From assembly GCA_036378155.1 (NCBI GenBank), contig DASUXA010000047.1:1-31872 (forward strand): a DNA stretch of 31,872 nt, given 5' to 3'. Source of the DNA: DASUXA01 sp036378155 (GTDB lineage: Bacteria; Actinomycetota; Actinomycetes; Mycobacteriales; Micromonosporaceae). This document shows, piece by piece, positions 1 through 10,543 of the stretch (positions are counted from its first letter, which is position 1; each line of letters opens with the position of its first letter). The notes beneath the pieces are model-generated. The model saw only the letters and a list, made by a program, of their open reading frames with translations, made no database searches and was not told where the DNA came from. A program made the position numbers and the translations under genes.

Positions 1-132
1 CGTCTCCACCGCCACCCGCGACCGCGGATCCTGCCCGATCAACGCATCCAAAATCCCATCACTGATCTGATCAGCGATCTTGTCCGGGTGCCCCTCAGTG
101 ACCGACTCGGACGTGAACAAACGACGTGCCAC
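1..132 (-). CDS. metK: S-adenosylmethionine synthase, N-terminal fragment (cut by window edge)
   Basis: Only the first 44 codons are inside the window. They read VARRLFTSESVTEGHPDKIA and continue into a QISDGILDALIGQDPRSR segment. SESVTEGHPDK is the MetK N-terminal signature and carries the histidine that contacts ATP. The enzyme makes S-adenosylmethionine from methionine and ATP in the cytoplasm. The GTG start at 132 is fixed by an AAGGAG ribosome-binding site about 7 nt upstream and by alignment of the signature to the usual N-terminus. The gene follows coaBC after an 81-nt gap and runs off the left edge, so nothing can be said about its C-terminal domains. The identification is firm because this segment is nearly invariant in the family. 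Confidence 0.93.
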   Translation of the reverse strand, partial: MARRLFTSESVTEGHPDKIADQISDGILDALIGQDPRSRVAVET

Positions 133-166
133 AGCGCTCCTTCTCCCCGGCCGGCCTTTTGCGGCA

Positions 167-178
167 GTCTAGCTAGAC
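167..178. repeat. 12-bp perfect palindrome GTCTAGCTAGAC between coaBC and metK
   Basis: This A/T-containing palindrome lies in the 81-nt spacer between the coaBC stop and the metK start. On the minus strand it includes TAGACT, a common actinobacterial -10 sequence, but no good -35 sits 16-19 nt upstream. It could be an operator, part of a metK promoter, or chance. I see no riboswitch-sized leader in this short gap. Confidence 0.35.
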
Positions 179-213
179 AAGTGATCAACAGGTATCGCGC
201 GCCGCCTGCGGTG

Positions 214-1425
214 TCAACCACACAGACGTGCTACCACCAGATCCCACACCGCGTCCGCGAGATCCTCTTTCGGACGGTTGGAGATCTCCGTGGTGGACCC
301 GTCCGCGCCGAGCACCGTGGCGGCGTTGGTGTCGGTCCCGAACGCCCGGTCGTCGCCGACCTCGTTGACGACGATCAGGTCGGCGCGCTTGCGCAGGAGT
401 TTCTCCTTCGCGTGCGCCAAGGCGTCGTGGGTCTCCGCGGCGAACGCGATCAGGAGCTGGTCGGGGCGCTTGCGCGCGCCCAGTTCCGCGGCGATGTCCG
501 GGTTGGTGACCAGGTCGAGCGGCGCGACCCGACCGTCCGCCGTCTTCTTGATCTTCTCGGCGGCGTACCTGGCGGGTCGGAAGTCGGCGGGCGCGGCGGC
601 CATCACCACCACGTCGGCGTCGGTGGCGGCGGCGAGGGTGGCGGTGCGCAACTCCTCGGTGGTGGTGACCCGTACGACGTCGGCGCCGGCGGGGTCGGGC
701 AGCGTGACGTTGGCGGCCACCACGGTGACGCGAGCGCCGCGGGCGACCGCGGTGCGGGCGAACGCGTACCCCTGTTTGCCCGACGACCGGTTGCCGAGGA
801 ACCGGACCGGGTCGAGTGGTTCGCGGGTACCGCCGGCGGTCACCACGACCCGGCGACCGGACAGGTCGCTGTCCGCGGCGGTACCGCGCGCCAGCACGCG
901 GCGGGCCACGGCGAAGATCTCCTCGGGTTCGGGCAGCCGCCCCTTGCCGGTGTCGGCCCCGGTCAGCCGACCCACGGCGGGCTCGATCACGACCGCGCCC
1001 CGGCGGCGCAGGGTGGCGACGTTGTCGACCGTCGCCGGATGCTCCCACATCTCGGTGTGCATCGCGGGCGCGTACACGACCGGACACCGGGCGGTGAGCA
1101 GAGTGCTGGTGAGCAGATCGTCGGCCAGTCCGTGCGCGGCGCGGGCGAGCAGGTCGGCGGTGGCGGGCGCGACGACCACGAGGTCCGCTTCCCGCCCGAG
1201 GCGGACGTGCGGTACCTCGTGGACGTCGGCCCACACCTCGTCGGCGACCGGTTGCCCGGACAGCGCCGCCCAGGTCGGCGCGCCGACGAAACGCAGCGCG
1301 GCGGCGGTGGGAACGACCCGTACCCGGTGACCGGACTCGGTGAACAGGCGCAGCAGCTCGCAGGCTTTGTACGCGGCGATGCCCCCGGCGACGCCGAGAA
1401 CCACGCGAGGTGGTTTCCCGCTCAA
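214..1425 (-). CDS. coaBC: Bifunctional phosphopantothenoylcysteine decarboxylase / phosphopantothenate-cysteine ligase
   Basis: The 403-residue protein catalyses two consecutive cytoplasmic steps of coenzyme A synthesis: CoaB joins cysteine to 4'-phosphopantothenate and CoaC decarboxylates the product using FMN. CoaC occupies about residues 1-180, with the flavodoxin-like start GVAGGIAAYKA, the catalytic histidine at about 73 (VPHVRL) and the PAMHTEMW loop at 120-127. CoaB follows from about 190, with VTAGGTREPLDPVR, the NRSSGKQG segment and the KIKK motif. Where E. coli has active-site Cys158 (ACGDIG) this protein has LTGADTG; from memory mycobacterial enzymes share GRLTGAD, so this is probably a lineage trait. 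The start is a TTG 7 nt after the rpoZ stop, with only a weak ribosome-binding site. Full length and intact. Confidence 0.95.
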   Translation of the reverse strand: MSGKPPRVVLGVAGGIAAYKACELLRLFTESGHRVRVVPTAAALRFVGAPTWAALSGQPVADEVWADVHEVPHVRLGREADLVVVAPATADLLARAAHGLADDLLTSTLLTARCPVVYAPAMHTEMWEHPATVDNVATLRRRGAVVIEPAVGRLTGADTGKGRLPEPEEIFAVARRVLARGTAADSDLSGRRVVVTAGGTREPLDPVRFLGNRSSGKQGYAFARTAVARGARVTVVAANVTLPDPAGADVVRVTTTEELRTATLAAATDADVVVMAAAPADFRPARYAAEKIKKTADGRVAPLDLVTNPDIAAELGARKRPDQLLIAFAAETHDALAHAKEKLLRKRADLIVVNEVGDDRAFGTDTNAATVLGADGSTTEISNRPKEDLADAVWDLVVARLCG

Positions 1426-1432
1426 CGGCGGC

Positions 1433-1690
1433 TCAGGCCTCGATCGGCTCGGCGGTCAGCAGCCCCGCGTTGATCTCGCGGAGCGAGATCGACAGAGGCT
1501 TCTCCTGCGGCGTCGTCTCCACCAGTGGACCGACGTATTCCAGCAGGCCTTCGCCGAGCTGGCTGTAGTAGGCATTGATCTGCCGGGCGCGCTTGGCCGC
1601 GAAGATGACCAGGGCGTACTTCGAGGAGCTCTTTTCCAGCAGCTCGTCGATCGGCGGATTGGTGATGCCCTCAGGGTTGGCGACGGTCAC
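1433..1690 (-). CDS. rpoZ: RNA polymerase omega subunit
   Basis: The 85-residue protein is the omega subunit, which helps assemble and stabilise RNA polymerase by clamping the beta' subunit. The signature IDELLEKSSSKYALVIFAAKR (shown in part) at residues 14-34 and the following RARQINAYY are typical of actinobacterial omega, as is the PLVETTPQEKPLSISLREI tail. The GTG start at 1690 has GAGG about 8 nt upstream. It sits between gmk (10-nt gap) and coaBC (7-nt gap), the usual actinobacterial order gmk-rpoZ-coaBC-metK, so these genes are probably co-transcribed. Confidence 0.96.
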   Translation of the reverse strand: MTVANPEGITNPPIDELLEKSSSKYALVIFAAKRARQINAYYSQLGEGLLEYVGPLVETTPQEKPLSISLREINAGLLTAEPIEA

Positions 1691-1700
1691 GGGTGCAACC

Positions 1701-2300
1701 TCAATGCTTGTGCGGTACGGGCAGGCAATAACCGAGCAAGTTTACCAGTTCGTCGGCGGCACGCTCGACGGAGTCGTTGACGATGGTCACGTCGAACTCG
1801 CGCTCGGCGGCGAGTTCCTCGTCGGCGTGCTCCAGCCGGCGACGCAGCGTCTCCTGGTCCTCGGTACCGCGGCCGATCAGCCGCCGCTTGAGTTCCTCGA
1901 CGCTCGGCGGGGCGAGGAAGACCAGTTGAGCCTCGGGCATGGCGCGGCGGACCTGACGCGCGCCCTGCAGGTCGATCTTGAGTAGAACCGGTATGCCCGC
2001 CCGCAGCCGCTCCTCGACCGCCGCGCGCGGCGTGCCGTACAGGTTGCCGGCGAACTCCGCCCACTCCAGCAGCTCGCCCGAAGCGATCATCTGCTGGAAC
2101 CGGGGGCGATCGACGAAGTAGTAGTGGACGCCGTCGACCTCGTAGTCGCGTTTCGGGCGGGTGGTCACCGAGACGGACAACCACACCCGAGGCGAGCGCG
2201 CCCGGATCAACTCGATGACGCTGTCCTTGCCGACCCCGGAGGGGCCGGACAGGACCGTCAGTCGGGCTGTCACCGGGCGCGCGTCGTCAGTGTTGTGCAC
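1701..2300 (-). CDS. gmk: Guanylate kinase
   Basis: The 199-residue enzyme phosphorylates GMP to GDP with ATP in the cytoplasm. The P-loop GPSGVGKDS lies at residues 19-27. The GMP-binding region has SVSVTTRPKRDYEVDG and YYFVDR, and the lid region has RLIGRGTEDQETLRRRL. Length matches the family. The annotated start is a GTG at 2300 with a weak ribosome-binding site; a later GTG at 2273 would remove nine non-conserved residues and is also possible. It lies 23 nt after mihF and 10 nt before rpoZ, a standard actinobacterial arrangement. Confidence 0.96.
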   Translation of the reverse strand: MHNTDDARPVTARLTVLSGPSGVGKDSVIELIRARSPRVWLSVSVTTRPKRDYEVDGVHYYFVDRPRFQQMIASGELLEWAEFAGNLYGTPRAAVEERLRAGIPVLLKIDLQGARQVRRAMPEAQLVFLAPPSVEELKRRLIGRGTEDQETLRRRLEHADEELAAEREFDVTIVNDSVERAADELVNLLGYCLPVPHKH

Positions 2301-2323
2301 TGCTTGTTTCTACCCTGCCGCGT

Positions 2324-2644
2324 TTACTTGCTCGCGGCGAACTCCCCCAGCAGCGCCTTGCGCTGTTGCTCGCCGAGGCCGCGCAGGCGGCGGCTGTCGG
2401 CGATCTTCAGCTTCTCCATGATCTGGGTGGCGCGGATCTTGCCGATGCCGGGCATCGACTGCAGCACGGCGGACACCTTCAGCTTGCCGACGACATCATC
2501 GGTCTCGGCCCGGTCGAGCACCGCGGCGAGCGTGGTCTTGCCCTGCTTGAGCTGCTCCTTGAGCTCGGCACGCGCCTTGCGGATCTCGGCGGCCTTCTCC
2601 AGCGCTGCGGCGCGCTGCTCGGGGGTCAGTGACGGGAGCGGCAC
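2324..2644 (-). CDS. mihF: Actinobacterial integration host factor (MihF family)
   Basis: The 106-residue basic protein is the actinobacterial integration host factor, a nucleoid-associated protein unrelated to the proteobacterial IHF/HU fold. The N-terminal half is helical and charged (PEQRAAALEKAAEIRKARAE). The C-terminal half carries the helix-two-turns-helix DNA-binding element around SMPGIGKIRATQIMEKLKI (about residues 68-86), followed by RRLRGLGEQQRKALL. The GTG start at 2644 has GAGGAG 5 nt upstream. The family is essential in mycobacteria and affects nucleoid compaction. Its position between pyrF and gmk is conserved across actinobacteria. Confidence 0.94.
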   Translation of the reverse strand: MPLPSLTPEQRAAALEKAAEIRKARAELKEQLKQGKTTLAAVLDRAETDDVVGKLKVSAVLQSMPGIGKIRATQIMEKLKIADSRRLRGLGEQQRKALLGEFAASK

Positions 2645-2693
2645 CAGTTCTCCTCAGTTCCCTATGGGGTGGATGTGGTTCCCAGCGCCGGGA

Positions 2694-2722
2694 AAACTAG
2701 CGGTCAACAGCGATTTCAGCAA
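2694..2722 (-). promoter_or_regulatory. Candidate promoter for mihF-gmk-rpoZ
   Basis: In the 114-nt gap between pyrF and mihF the minus strand reads TTGCTG (2722-2717), a 17-nt spacer and TAGTTT (2699-2694). A TTGACC at 2707-2702 inside the spacer is a better -35 by itself, but it has no good -10 17-18 nt downstream. The gap and the strong mihF ribosome-binding site make an independent promoter plausible; the exact elements are uncertain. Confidence 0.33.
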
Positions 2723-2758
2723 CGTAGCCACGCATGCGTACCGCGTGTCGCATTCGAG

Positions 2759-3592
2759 TCAGCCGCTCAGCGCCCGTACGCAGGCATCGCGCAGCCGCTC
2801 GACGGCGTCCCGCAATCCGACGTGTCCCGGACCGTGGGAAAGCACCTCGCGGGAGTACGACGGAAGCACCGCGCCGACCGCGTCGCCGAACACTGTCCGC
2901 AGGTCAGCGGCCGTCGCGCCCTGTGCACCGAGCCCGGGCGCGAGCAACGGCCCATTGACCGCACTGAAATCGTGCCCGGTACGTCCGATCGTCGCTCCGA
3001 CCACCGCGCCGATGCTGCCGATCGGCTCGGCACCCGCGTTGACCTGCGAAATCTCGTCCAGGATGAGTTGCGCCACGGTGCGGCCGTCGGCGGTGCGGGC
3101 GTGTTGCACCGCCGGTCCCTCGGGATTGGACGTGAGCGCCAGGATGAAGACGCCGCCACTGTGCGTAGTCGCGGCGTCGACCATCGGACGCAGCGAACCG
3201 AACCCGAGGTAGGGGCTGGCGGTGATCGCGTCGACGGCCAGCGGGCTGGTCGGATCGAGGTACGCCTGGGCATATGCGGTGGCTGTCGAGCCGATGTCAC
3301 CGCGCTTCACGTCGAGCAGCACAAGTGCTCCGGCGTGGCGAAACTGTCGGATAGTTGACTCAAGAATCGCGATCCCGCGGGAACCGAACCGCTCGAAGAA
3401 CGCGGACTGGGGCTTCACGACGGCGACGCGTTCGGCCAACGCCTCCGCGACCGTGGACGTGAACGCCGCCAAGCCGTCCGGATCGTCCGTCAAGCCCCAT
3501 TGCGCGAGGAGTGCTGGATGGGGATCAACGCCCACACACAGCGGTCCGCGCGCCGCGACCGCGGCACGCAACCGCGCTCCAAAACTGTCCAT
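2759..3592 (-). CDS. pyrF: Orotidine 5'-phosphate decarboxylase (type 2)
   Basis: The 277-residue enzyme decarboxylates OMP to UMP, the last step of UMP synthesis. It belongs to the longer type-2 subfamily found in actinobacteria: LCVGVDPHP near residue 18, VVKPQSAFFERFGSRG at about 58-73, and the catalytic LLDVKRGDIGSTA with Lys96. ITASPYLGFGSL and APGLGAQG mark the phosphate-binding barrel strands. I chose the ATG at 3592 because AAGGAG lies 11 nt upstream and the protein then starts at the family position (MDSFGARL). An ATG at 3613 would add seven residues but has no ribosome-binding site. A 74-nt gap separates it from bioA, so it is less tightly coupled than the other pyr genes. Confidence 0.95.
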   Translation of the reverse strand: MDSFGARLRAAVAARGPLCVGVDPHPALLAQWGLTDDPDGLAAFTSTVAEALAERVAVVKPQSAFFERFGSRGIAILESTIRQFRHAGALVLLDVKRGDIGSTATAYAQAYLDPTSPLAVDAITASPYLGFGSLRPMVDAATTHSGGVFILALTSNPEGPAVQHARTADGRTVAQLILDEISQVNAGAEPIGSIGAVVGATIGRTGHDFSAVNGPLLAPGLGAQGATAADLRTVFGDAVGAVLPSYSREVLSHGPGHVGLRDAVERLRDACVRALSG

Positions 3593-3666
3593 TGGTACTA
3601 GTGCTCCTTCCATCGGACGGCGGCACCGCCACCGCCCCACCACGCCGGCCCACACCCGCCGCGCAC

Positions 3667-4947
3667 TCAGGCGGCGGCGACAGCCGCCGCGATACCCGCA
3701 CACACCCGCGCCAGGTCGGCGTCGCCGGTCACGTACGGCGGCATCGTGTAGATCAGGTCGCGGAACGGGCGCAGCCACACTCCGGCGTCCACCGCTGCCC
3801 TGGTCGCGGCGGGAATGTCCACCTCGTGGTCGAGTTGCACCACGCCGATCGCGCCGAGCACCCGTACGTCCACGACACCCGGTCGGCCCACGAGGTCGGC
3901 GAGCCCGGCACGCAGCCCCGATTCGATCCGCTTCACCTCGGTGTACCAGTCCCCGGACAGCAGCAGGTCGATCGAGGCGTTGGCGACCGCGCAGGCGAGC
4001 GGGTTGCCCATGAACGTGGGTCCGTGCGCCAGCACCGGTACCTCACCGTCGCTGATGCCGCGCGCCACCCGCGACGTGCACAGCGCGGCGGCGAGCGTCA
4101 GGTACCCGCCGGTCAACGCCTTGCCGACGCACATCACGTCGGGCGTGACACCGGCGTGGTCGGCGGCGAACAGGGCGCCGCTGCGACCGAACCCGGTGGC
4201 GATCTCGTCGAAGACCAGCAGTACCCCGTGCTCGCGCGTCACCTCGCGCAGCAGGCGCAGGTAGTGCGGGCTGTGGAACCGCATACCGCCCGCGCCCTGT
4301 ACCACCGGCTCGACGATCACCGCCGCCAACTCGTCCGCGTGCCGGCGCACCGCGTCGACCAGCGCCGCCTCGTACGACGGGTCCGGCTCGGCGTCGAACC
4401 CGGCCGGCGGCTCGCCCACGAACACCTGGCGAGGCAGCACGTCGCCCCACAGGTGATGCATGCCGCCCTCCGGGTCGCACACGCTCATCGGGTGGAACGT
4501 GTCGCCGTGGTACCCGCCCCGCCAGGTCGCCAGGCGACGCCGCCCGGGGCGGCCCCGCGAGCGCTGGTACTGCAGGCACATCTTGATCGCGACTTCCACG
4601 CTGACCGACCCCGAGTCGGCGAGGAACACATGGTCCAAACCGGGCGGGGTGATCTCCACCAGCCGCGTGGCGAGCCGTACCGCGGGCTCGTGGGTGAGCC
4701 CCCCGAACATCACGTGGCTCATCCGGTCGACCTGGTCGCGGACGGCGGCGTCGAGCACCGGATGCCGGTAGCCGTGGATCGCCGCCCACCACGATGACAT
4801 GCCGTCGACCAGTTCACGCCCGTCGGCCAGCCGCAGCCGCACCCCGCTCGCCGAGACGACCAGGTACGGGTCGTGGCGGGCGGGCATCGGGGCGTACGGA
4901 TGCCAGACATGCTCCCGGTCGGCGGCGAGCAGCTCCTCCGGCGTCAT
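3667..4947 (-). CDS. bioA: Adenosylmethionine-8-amino-7-oxononanoate aminotransferase
   Basis: The 426-residue PLP-dependent class III aminotransferase converts 7-keto-8-aminopelargonate to 7,8-diaminopelargonate in biotin synthesis, using S-adenosylmethionine as amino donor. Features specific to BioA rather than other class III enzymes are HVWHPYAPM near the N-terminus, the SSWW pair (Trp53-Trp54), GGYHGDT with Tyr146 stacking on PLP, DEIATGFGRSG with Asp247, VGKALTGG with the PLP lysine at 276, GPTFMGNPLA and the C-terminal LRPFRDLIYTMPPY with its substrate-binding arginine. The ATG at 4947 overlaps the pyrD stop as ATGA. The reading frame stays open far upstream inside pyrD, but that part is the antisense-like shadow of pyrD, not a fusion. 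No bioF, bioD or bioB is visible in the window. Confidence 0.93.
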   Translation of the reverse strand: MTPEELLAADREHVWHPYAPMPARHDPYLVVSASGVRLRLADGRELVDGMSSWWAAIHGYRHPVLDAAVRDQVDRMSHVMFGGLTHEPAVRLATRLVEITPPGLDHVFLADSGSVSVEVAIKMCLQYQRSRGRPGRRRLATWRGGYHGDTFHPMSVCDPEGGMHHLWGDVLPRQVFVGEPPAGFDAEPDPSYEAALVDAVRRHADELAAVIVEPVVQGAGGMRFHSPHYLRLLREVTREHGVLLVFDEIATGFGRSGALFAADHAGVTPDVMCVGKALTGGYLTLAAALCTSRVARGISDGEVPVLAHGPTFMGNPLACAVANASIDLLLSGDWYTEVKRIESGLRAGLADLVGRPGVVDVRVLGAIGVVQLDHEVDIPAATRAAVDAGVWLRPFRDLIYTMPPYVTGDADLARVCAGIAAAVAAA

Positions 4948-5957
4948 ACCCGCCTCGCGATCGCCGCGACCAGCGCCGGACCGTGGTAGATGAACCCGGT
5001 GTACAGCTGCACCAGGCTGGCGCCGGCGTCGAACAGCCGCACCGCGTCGTCGGGGCACATGACGCCGCCCACCCCCACCACGGGCAGCCGGCCGCCGGTC
5101 TGCTTGTGCACGAAGCCGACCACCTCGCGCGCCCGCTCCGCCAGCGGTCGCCCGGACAACCCGCCGACCTCGGCGCCGGTCGCGGCGTCCGCCGGGGCGA
5201 GCCGGTCTCGGGACAGCGTGGTGTTGGTCGCGATGATCCCGGCGACGCCGTGGTCGGTACACACCTCGAGCAGCTCGCCGATCGCGTGGTCGGACAGATC
5301 GGGGGCGATCTTCACCAGCAGCGGCGTGTCGCCCGCCTCGGCGCGCAACGCGCCCAGCAACTCGTCGAGGTACCCGCGTTCCTGCAGCCCGCGCAGCCCC
5401 GGCGTGTTCGGCGAGCTGACGTTCACCGCGACGTAGTCCGCCCAGCGGCGCAGGGCGCGCAGCGACGCGACATAGTCGACGACCGCCTCGTCCAGCGGGG
5501 TGATCTTCGACTTGCCGAGGCTGACCCCCAGCGGTACGCCCAACCCGCCGGCGGCGGCGATCCGGCGGGCCAGCACCTCCGCGCCGTCGTTGTTGAACCC
5601 CATCCGGTTGATCAACGCCTGGCTGGCGGGCAGGCGGTACAGCCGGGGTCGCGGGTTGCCCGGCTGCGCGTGCCAGGTGACCGTACCGACCTCGACGAAG
5701 CCGAAGCCGAGCGCCGGCCACGCCGGCAGCGCCAGCCCGTTCTTGTCCAGCCCGGCAGCCAGCCCGACCGGGTTAGCAAAACGCAATCCGAACACGGTGC
5801 GGGGCGCCTGCACGACGTACCGGCGGCGCAGCGCCGCCAGCAGCCACGGTCGACGCGACAGCACGGCGAGGCGGCGCAGCGTCCACTCGTGCGCGGTTTC
5901 CGCGTCGCCGCCGCCCAGCCGGAACAGCGCCGGCCGCGCCACCCGCTCGTACAGCAC
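4944..5957 (-). CDS. pyrD: Dihydroorotate dehydrogenase (quinone), class 2
   Basis: The 337-residue FMN enzyme oxidises dihydroorotate to orotate and passes electrons to membrane quinone. Class 2 is shown by the N-terminal extension (YERVARPALFRLGGGDAE...), which forms the membrane-associated helices, and by serine as catalytic base in NVSSPNTPGLRGLQ. Other signatures are NPVGLAAGLDKNG, GFGFVEVGTVT, NRMGFNNDG, VKIAPDLSD, IIATNTT and the phosphate-binding GVGGV. The start is a GTG at 5957, 1 nt after the carB stop (TGAGGTG); an ATG farther upstream lies deep in carB and would add a non-family arginine-rich tail. The stop overlaps the bioA start. Confidence 0.95.
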   Translation of the reverse strand: MLYERVARPALFRLGGGDAETAHEWTLRRLAVLSRRPWLLAALRRRYVVQAPRTVFGLRFANPVGLAAGLDKNGLALPAWPALGFGFVEVGTVTWHAQPGNPRPRLYRLPASQALINRMGFNNDGAEVLARRIAAAGGLGVPLGVSLGKSKITPLDEAVVDYVASLRALRRWADYVAVNVSSPNTPGLRGLQERGYLDELLGALRAEAGDTPLLVKIAPDLSDHAIGELLEVCTDHGVAGIIATNTTLSRDRLAPADAATGAEVGGLSGRPLAERAREVVGFVHKQTGGRLPVVGVGGVMCPDDAVRLFDAGASLVQLYTGFIYHGPALVAAIARRV

Positions 5958-5958
5958 C

Positions 5959-9399
<3,441 letters not shown>

Positions 9400-9400
9400 G

Positions 9401-10543
9401 TCAGTACGCCCCGTTCCCTCGACCACGGGCGTCGACGCCCTCGATCAGTTCCGCAAACCGGTCGAACAGGTAGTCCGCGTCGCGCGGACCGGCCGCCGCC
9501 TCCGGGTGGTACTGCACCGTGAACGCCGGTACGTCCCGGCAGCGCAGCCCCTCGACCACACCGTCGTTGAGGCACACATGGCTCACCTCGACCGCGCCGA
9601 ACTCGGTGTCCACCACCTCGTCCAGCGGCGCTCGTACCGCGAACCCGTGGTTGTGCGAGGTGATCTCCACCTTGCCGGTGGCCCGGTCGAGCACCGGCTG
9701 GTTGATGCCCCGGTGCCCGTAGCGCAGCTTGTACGTGTCGAAGCCGAGCGCCCGCCCCAGGATCTGGCTGCCGAAGCAGATGCCGAACAGCGGAATCCGG
9801 CGGCGCATCACCTCGCACGCGAGCGCCACAGCATGGTCGGCGGTCGCGGGGTCGCCGGGACCGGGCGAGAAGAACACCGCGTCCGGGTCGACCGCGAGCA
9901 CGTCCTCGATGCCCGCGCTCGCCGGCAGGACGTGCGTGGTGACGCCGCGCGCGGCGAGCCGGCGCGGCACGTTGCGCTTGATGCCCAGGTCGAGTGCGGC
10001 GACCGTGAACCGGTGCGCGCCGACCGCCGGGACCGTGTACGCGGTGGGCGTGGTCACCTCGGCCGACAGGTCCGCGCCGACCATGCCGGGAGTCGCCCGG
10101 ACCCGCTCCAGCAGCGCCGCCGGGTCGGGTTCGACGCTGGACACCCCGACCCGCATCGCGCCGCGTTCGCGCAGGTGCCGGGTCAGCGCACGGGTGTCGA
10201 TCCCGGCGATGCCGACCACGCCCTCGGCGACCAGCCGGTCCTCCAACGTTCCGGTGGCGCGCCAGTTCGACGGCGTACCGGTCGGGTCGCGCACCACGTA
10301 CCCGGCGACCCAGATCCGGGTCGACTCGTCGTCCTCGCCGTTGACGCCGGTGTTGCCGATGTGCGGGGCGGTCTGCACGACAACCTGCCGGTGGTACGAC
10401 GGGTCGGTCAGGGTCTCCTGGTAGCCGGTCATCGCGGTGGAGAACACCGCCTCGCCGAACGTTTCGCCGATGCTGCCGTACGCCTCGCCGCGGAACGTCC
10501 GCCCGTCCTCGAGTACCAGCAGCGCCTCTGCGCGCGCGCCCAT
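9401..10543 (-). CDS. carA: Carbamoyl-phosphate synthase small subunit (glutamine amidotransferase)
   Basis: The 380-residue subunit hydrolyses glutamine and channels ammonia to CarB. The N-terminal domain has ALLVLEDGRTFRGEAYGS, MTGYQETLTDPSY and GIAGIDTRALTRHLRERG. The C-terminal class I amidotransferase domain has the nucleophile cysteine in LFGICFGSQILG, YGHRGINQPV, SHNHGFAV and the catalytic His-Glu in VQYHPEAAAGP. The ATG at 10543 shares one base with the pyrC stop (TGATG) and the stop lies 1 nt before carB, so pyrC, carA and carB are probably translationally coupled. Confidence 0.97.
   Translation of the reverse strand: MGARAEALLVLEDGRTFRGEAYGSIGETFGEAVFSTAMTGYQETLTDPSYHRQVVVQTAPHIGNTGVNGEDDESTRIWVAGYVVRDPTGTPSNWRATGTLEDRLVAEGVVGIAGIDTRALTRHLRERGAMRVGVSSVEPDPAALLERVRATPGMVGADLSAEVTTPTAYTVPAVGAHRFTVAALDLGIKRNVPRRLAARGVTTHVLPASAGIEDVLAVDPDAVFFSPGPGDPATADHAVALACEVMRRRIPLFGICFGSQILGRALGFDTYKLRYGHRGINQPVLDRATGKVEITSHNHGFAVRAPLDEVVDTEFGAVEVSHVCLNDGVVEGLRCRDVPAFTVQYHPEAAAGPRDADYLFDRFAELIEGVDARGRGNGAY

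Noticed and set aside
133..213. SAM-responsive riboswitch before metK.
   Set aside because: The gap is only 81 nt and shows no conserved multi-stem core; just a palindrome and a ribosome-binding site.
2730..2739. 10-bp palindrome ACGCATGCGT upstream of mihF.
   Set aside because: Short, not next to a promoter element, and of a length expected by chance in 32 kb.
3667..5721. A single 684-codon frame suggesting a fusion ending in BioA.
   Set aside because: The upstream part is an off-frame reading of pyrD, which is intact in its own frame, and bioA has a clear ATG overlapping the pyrD stop.
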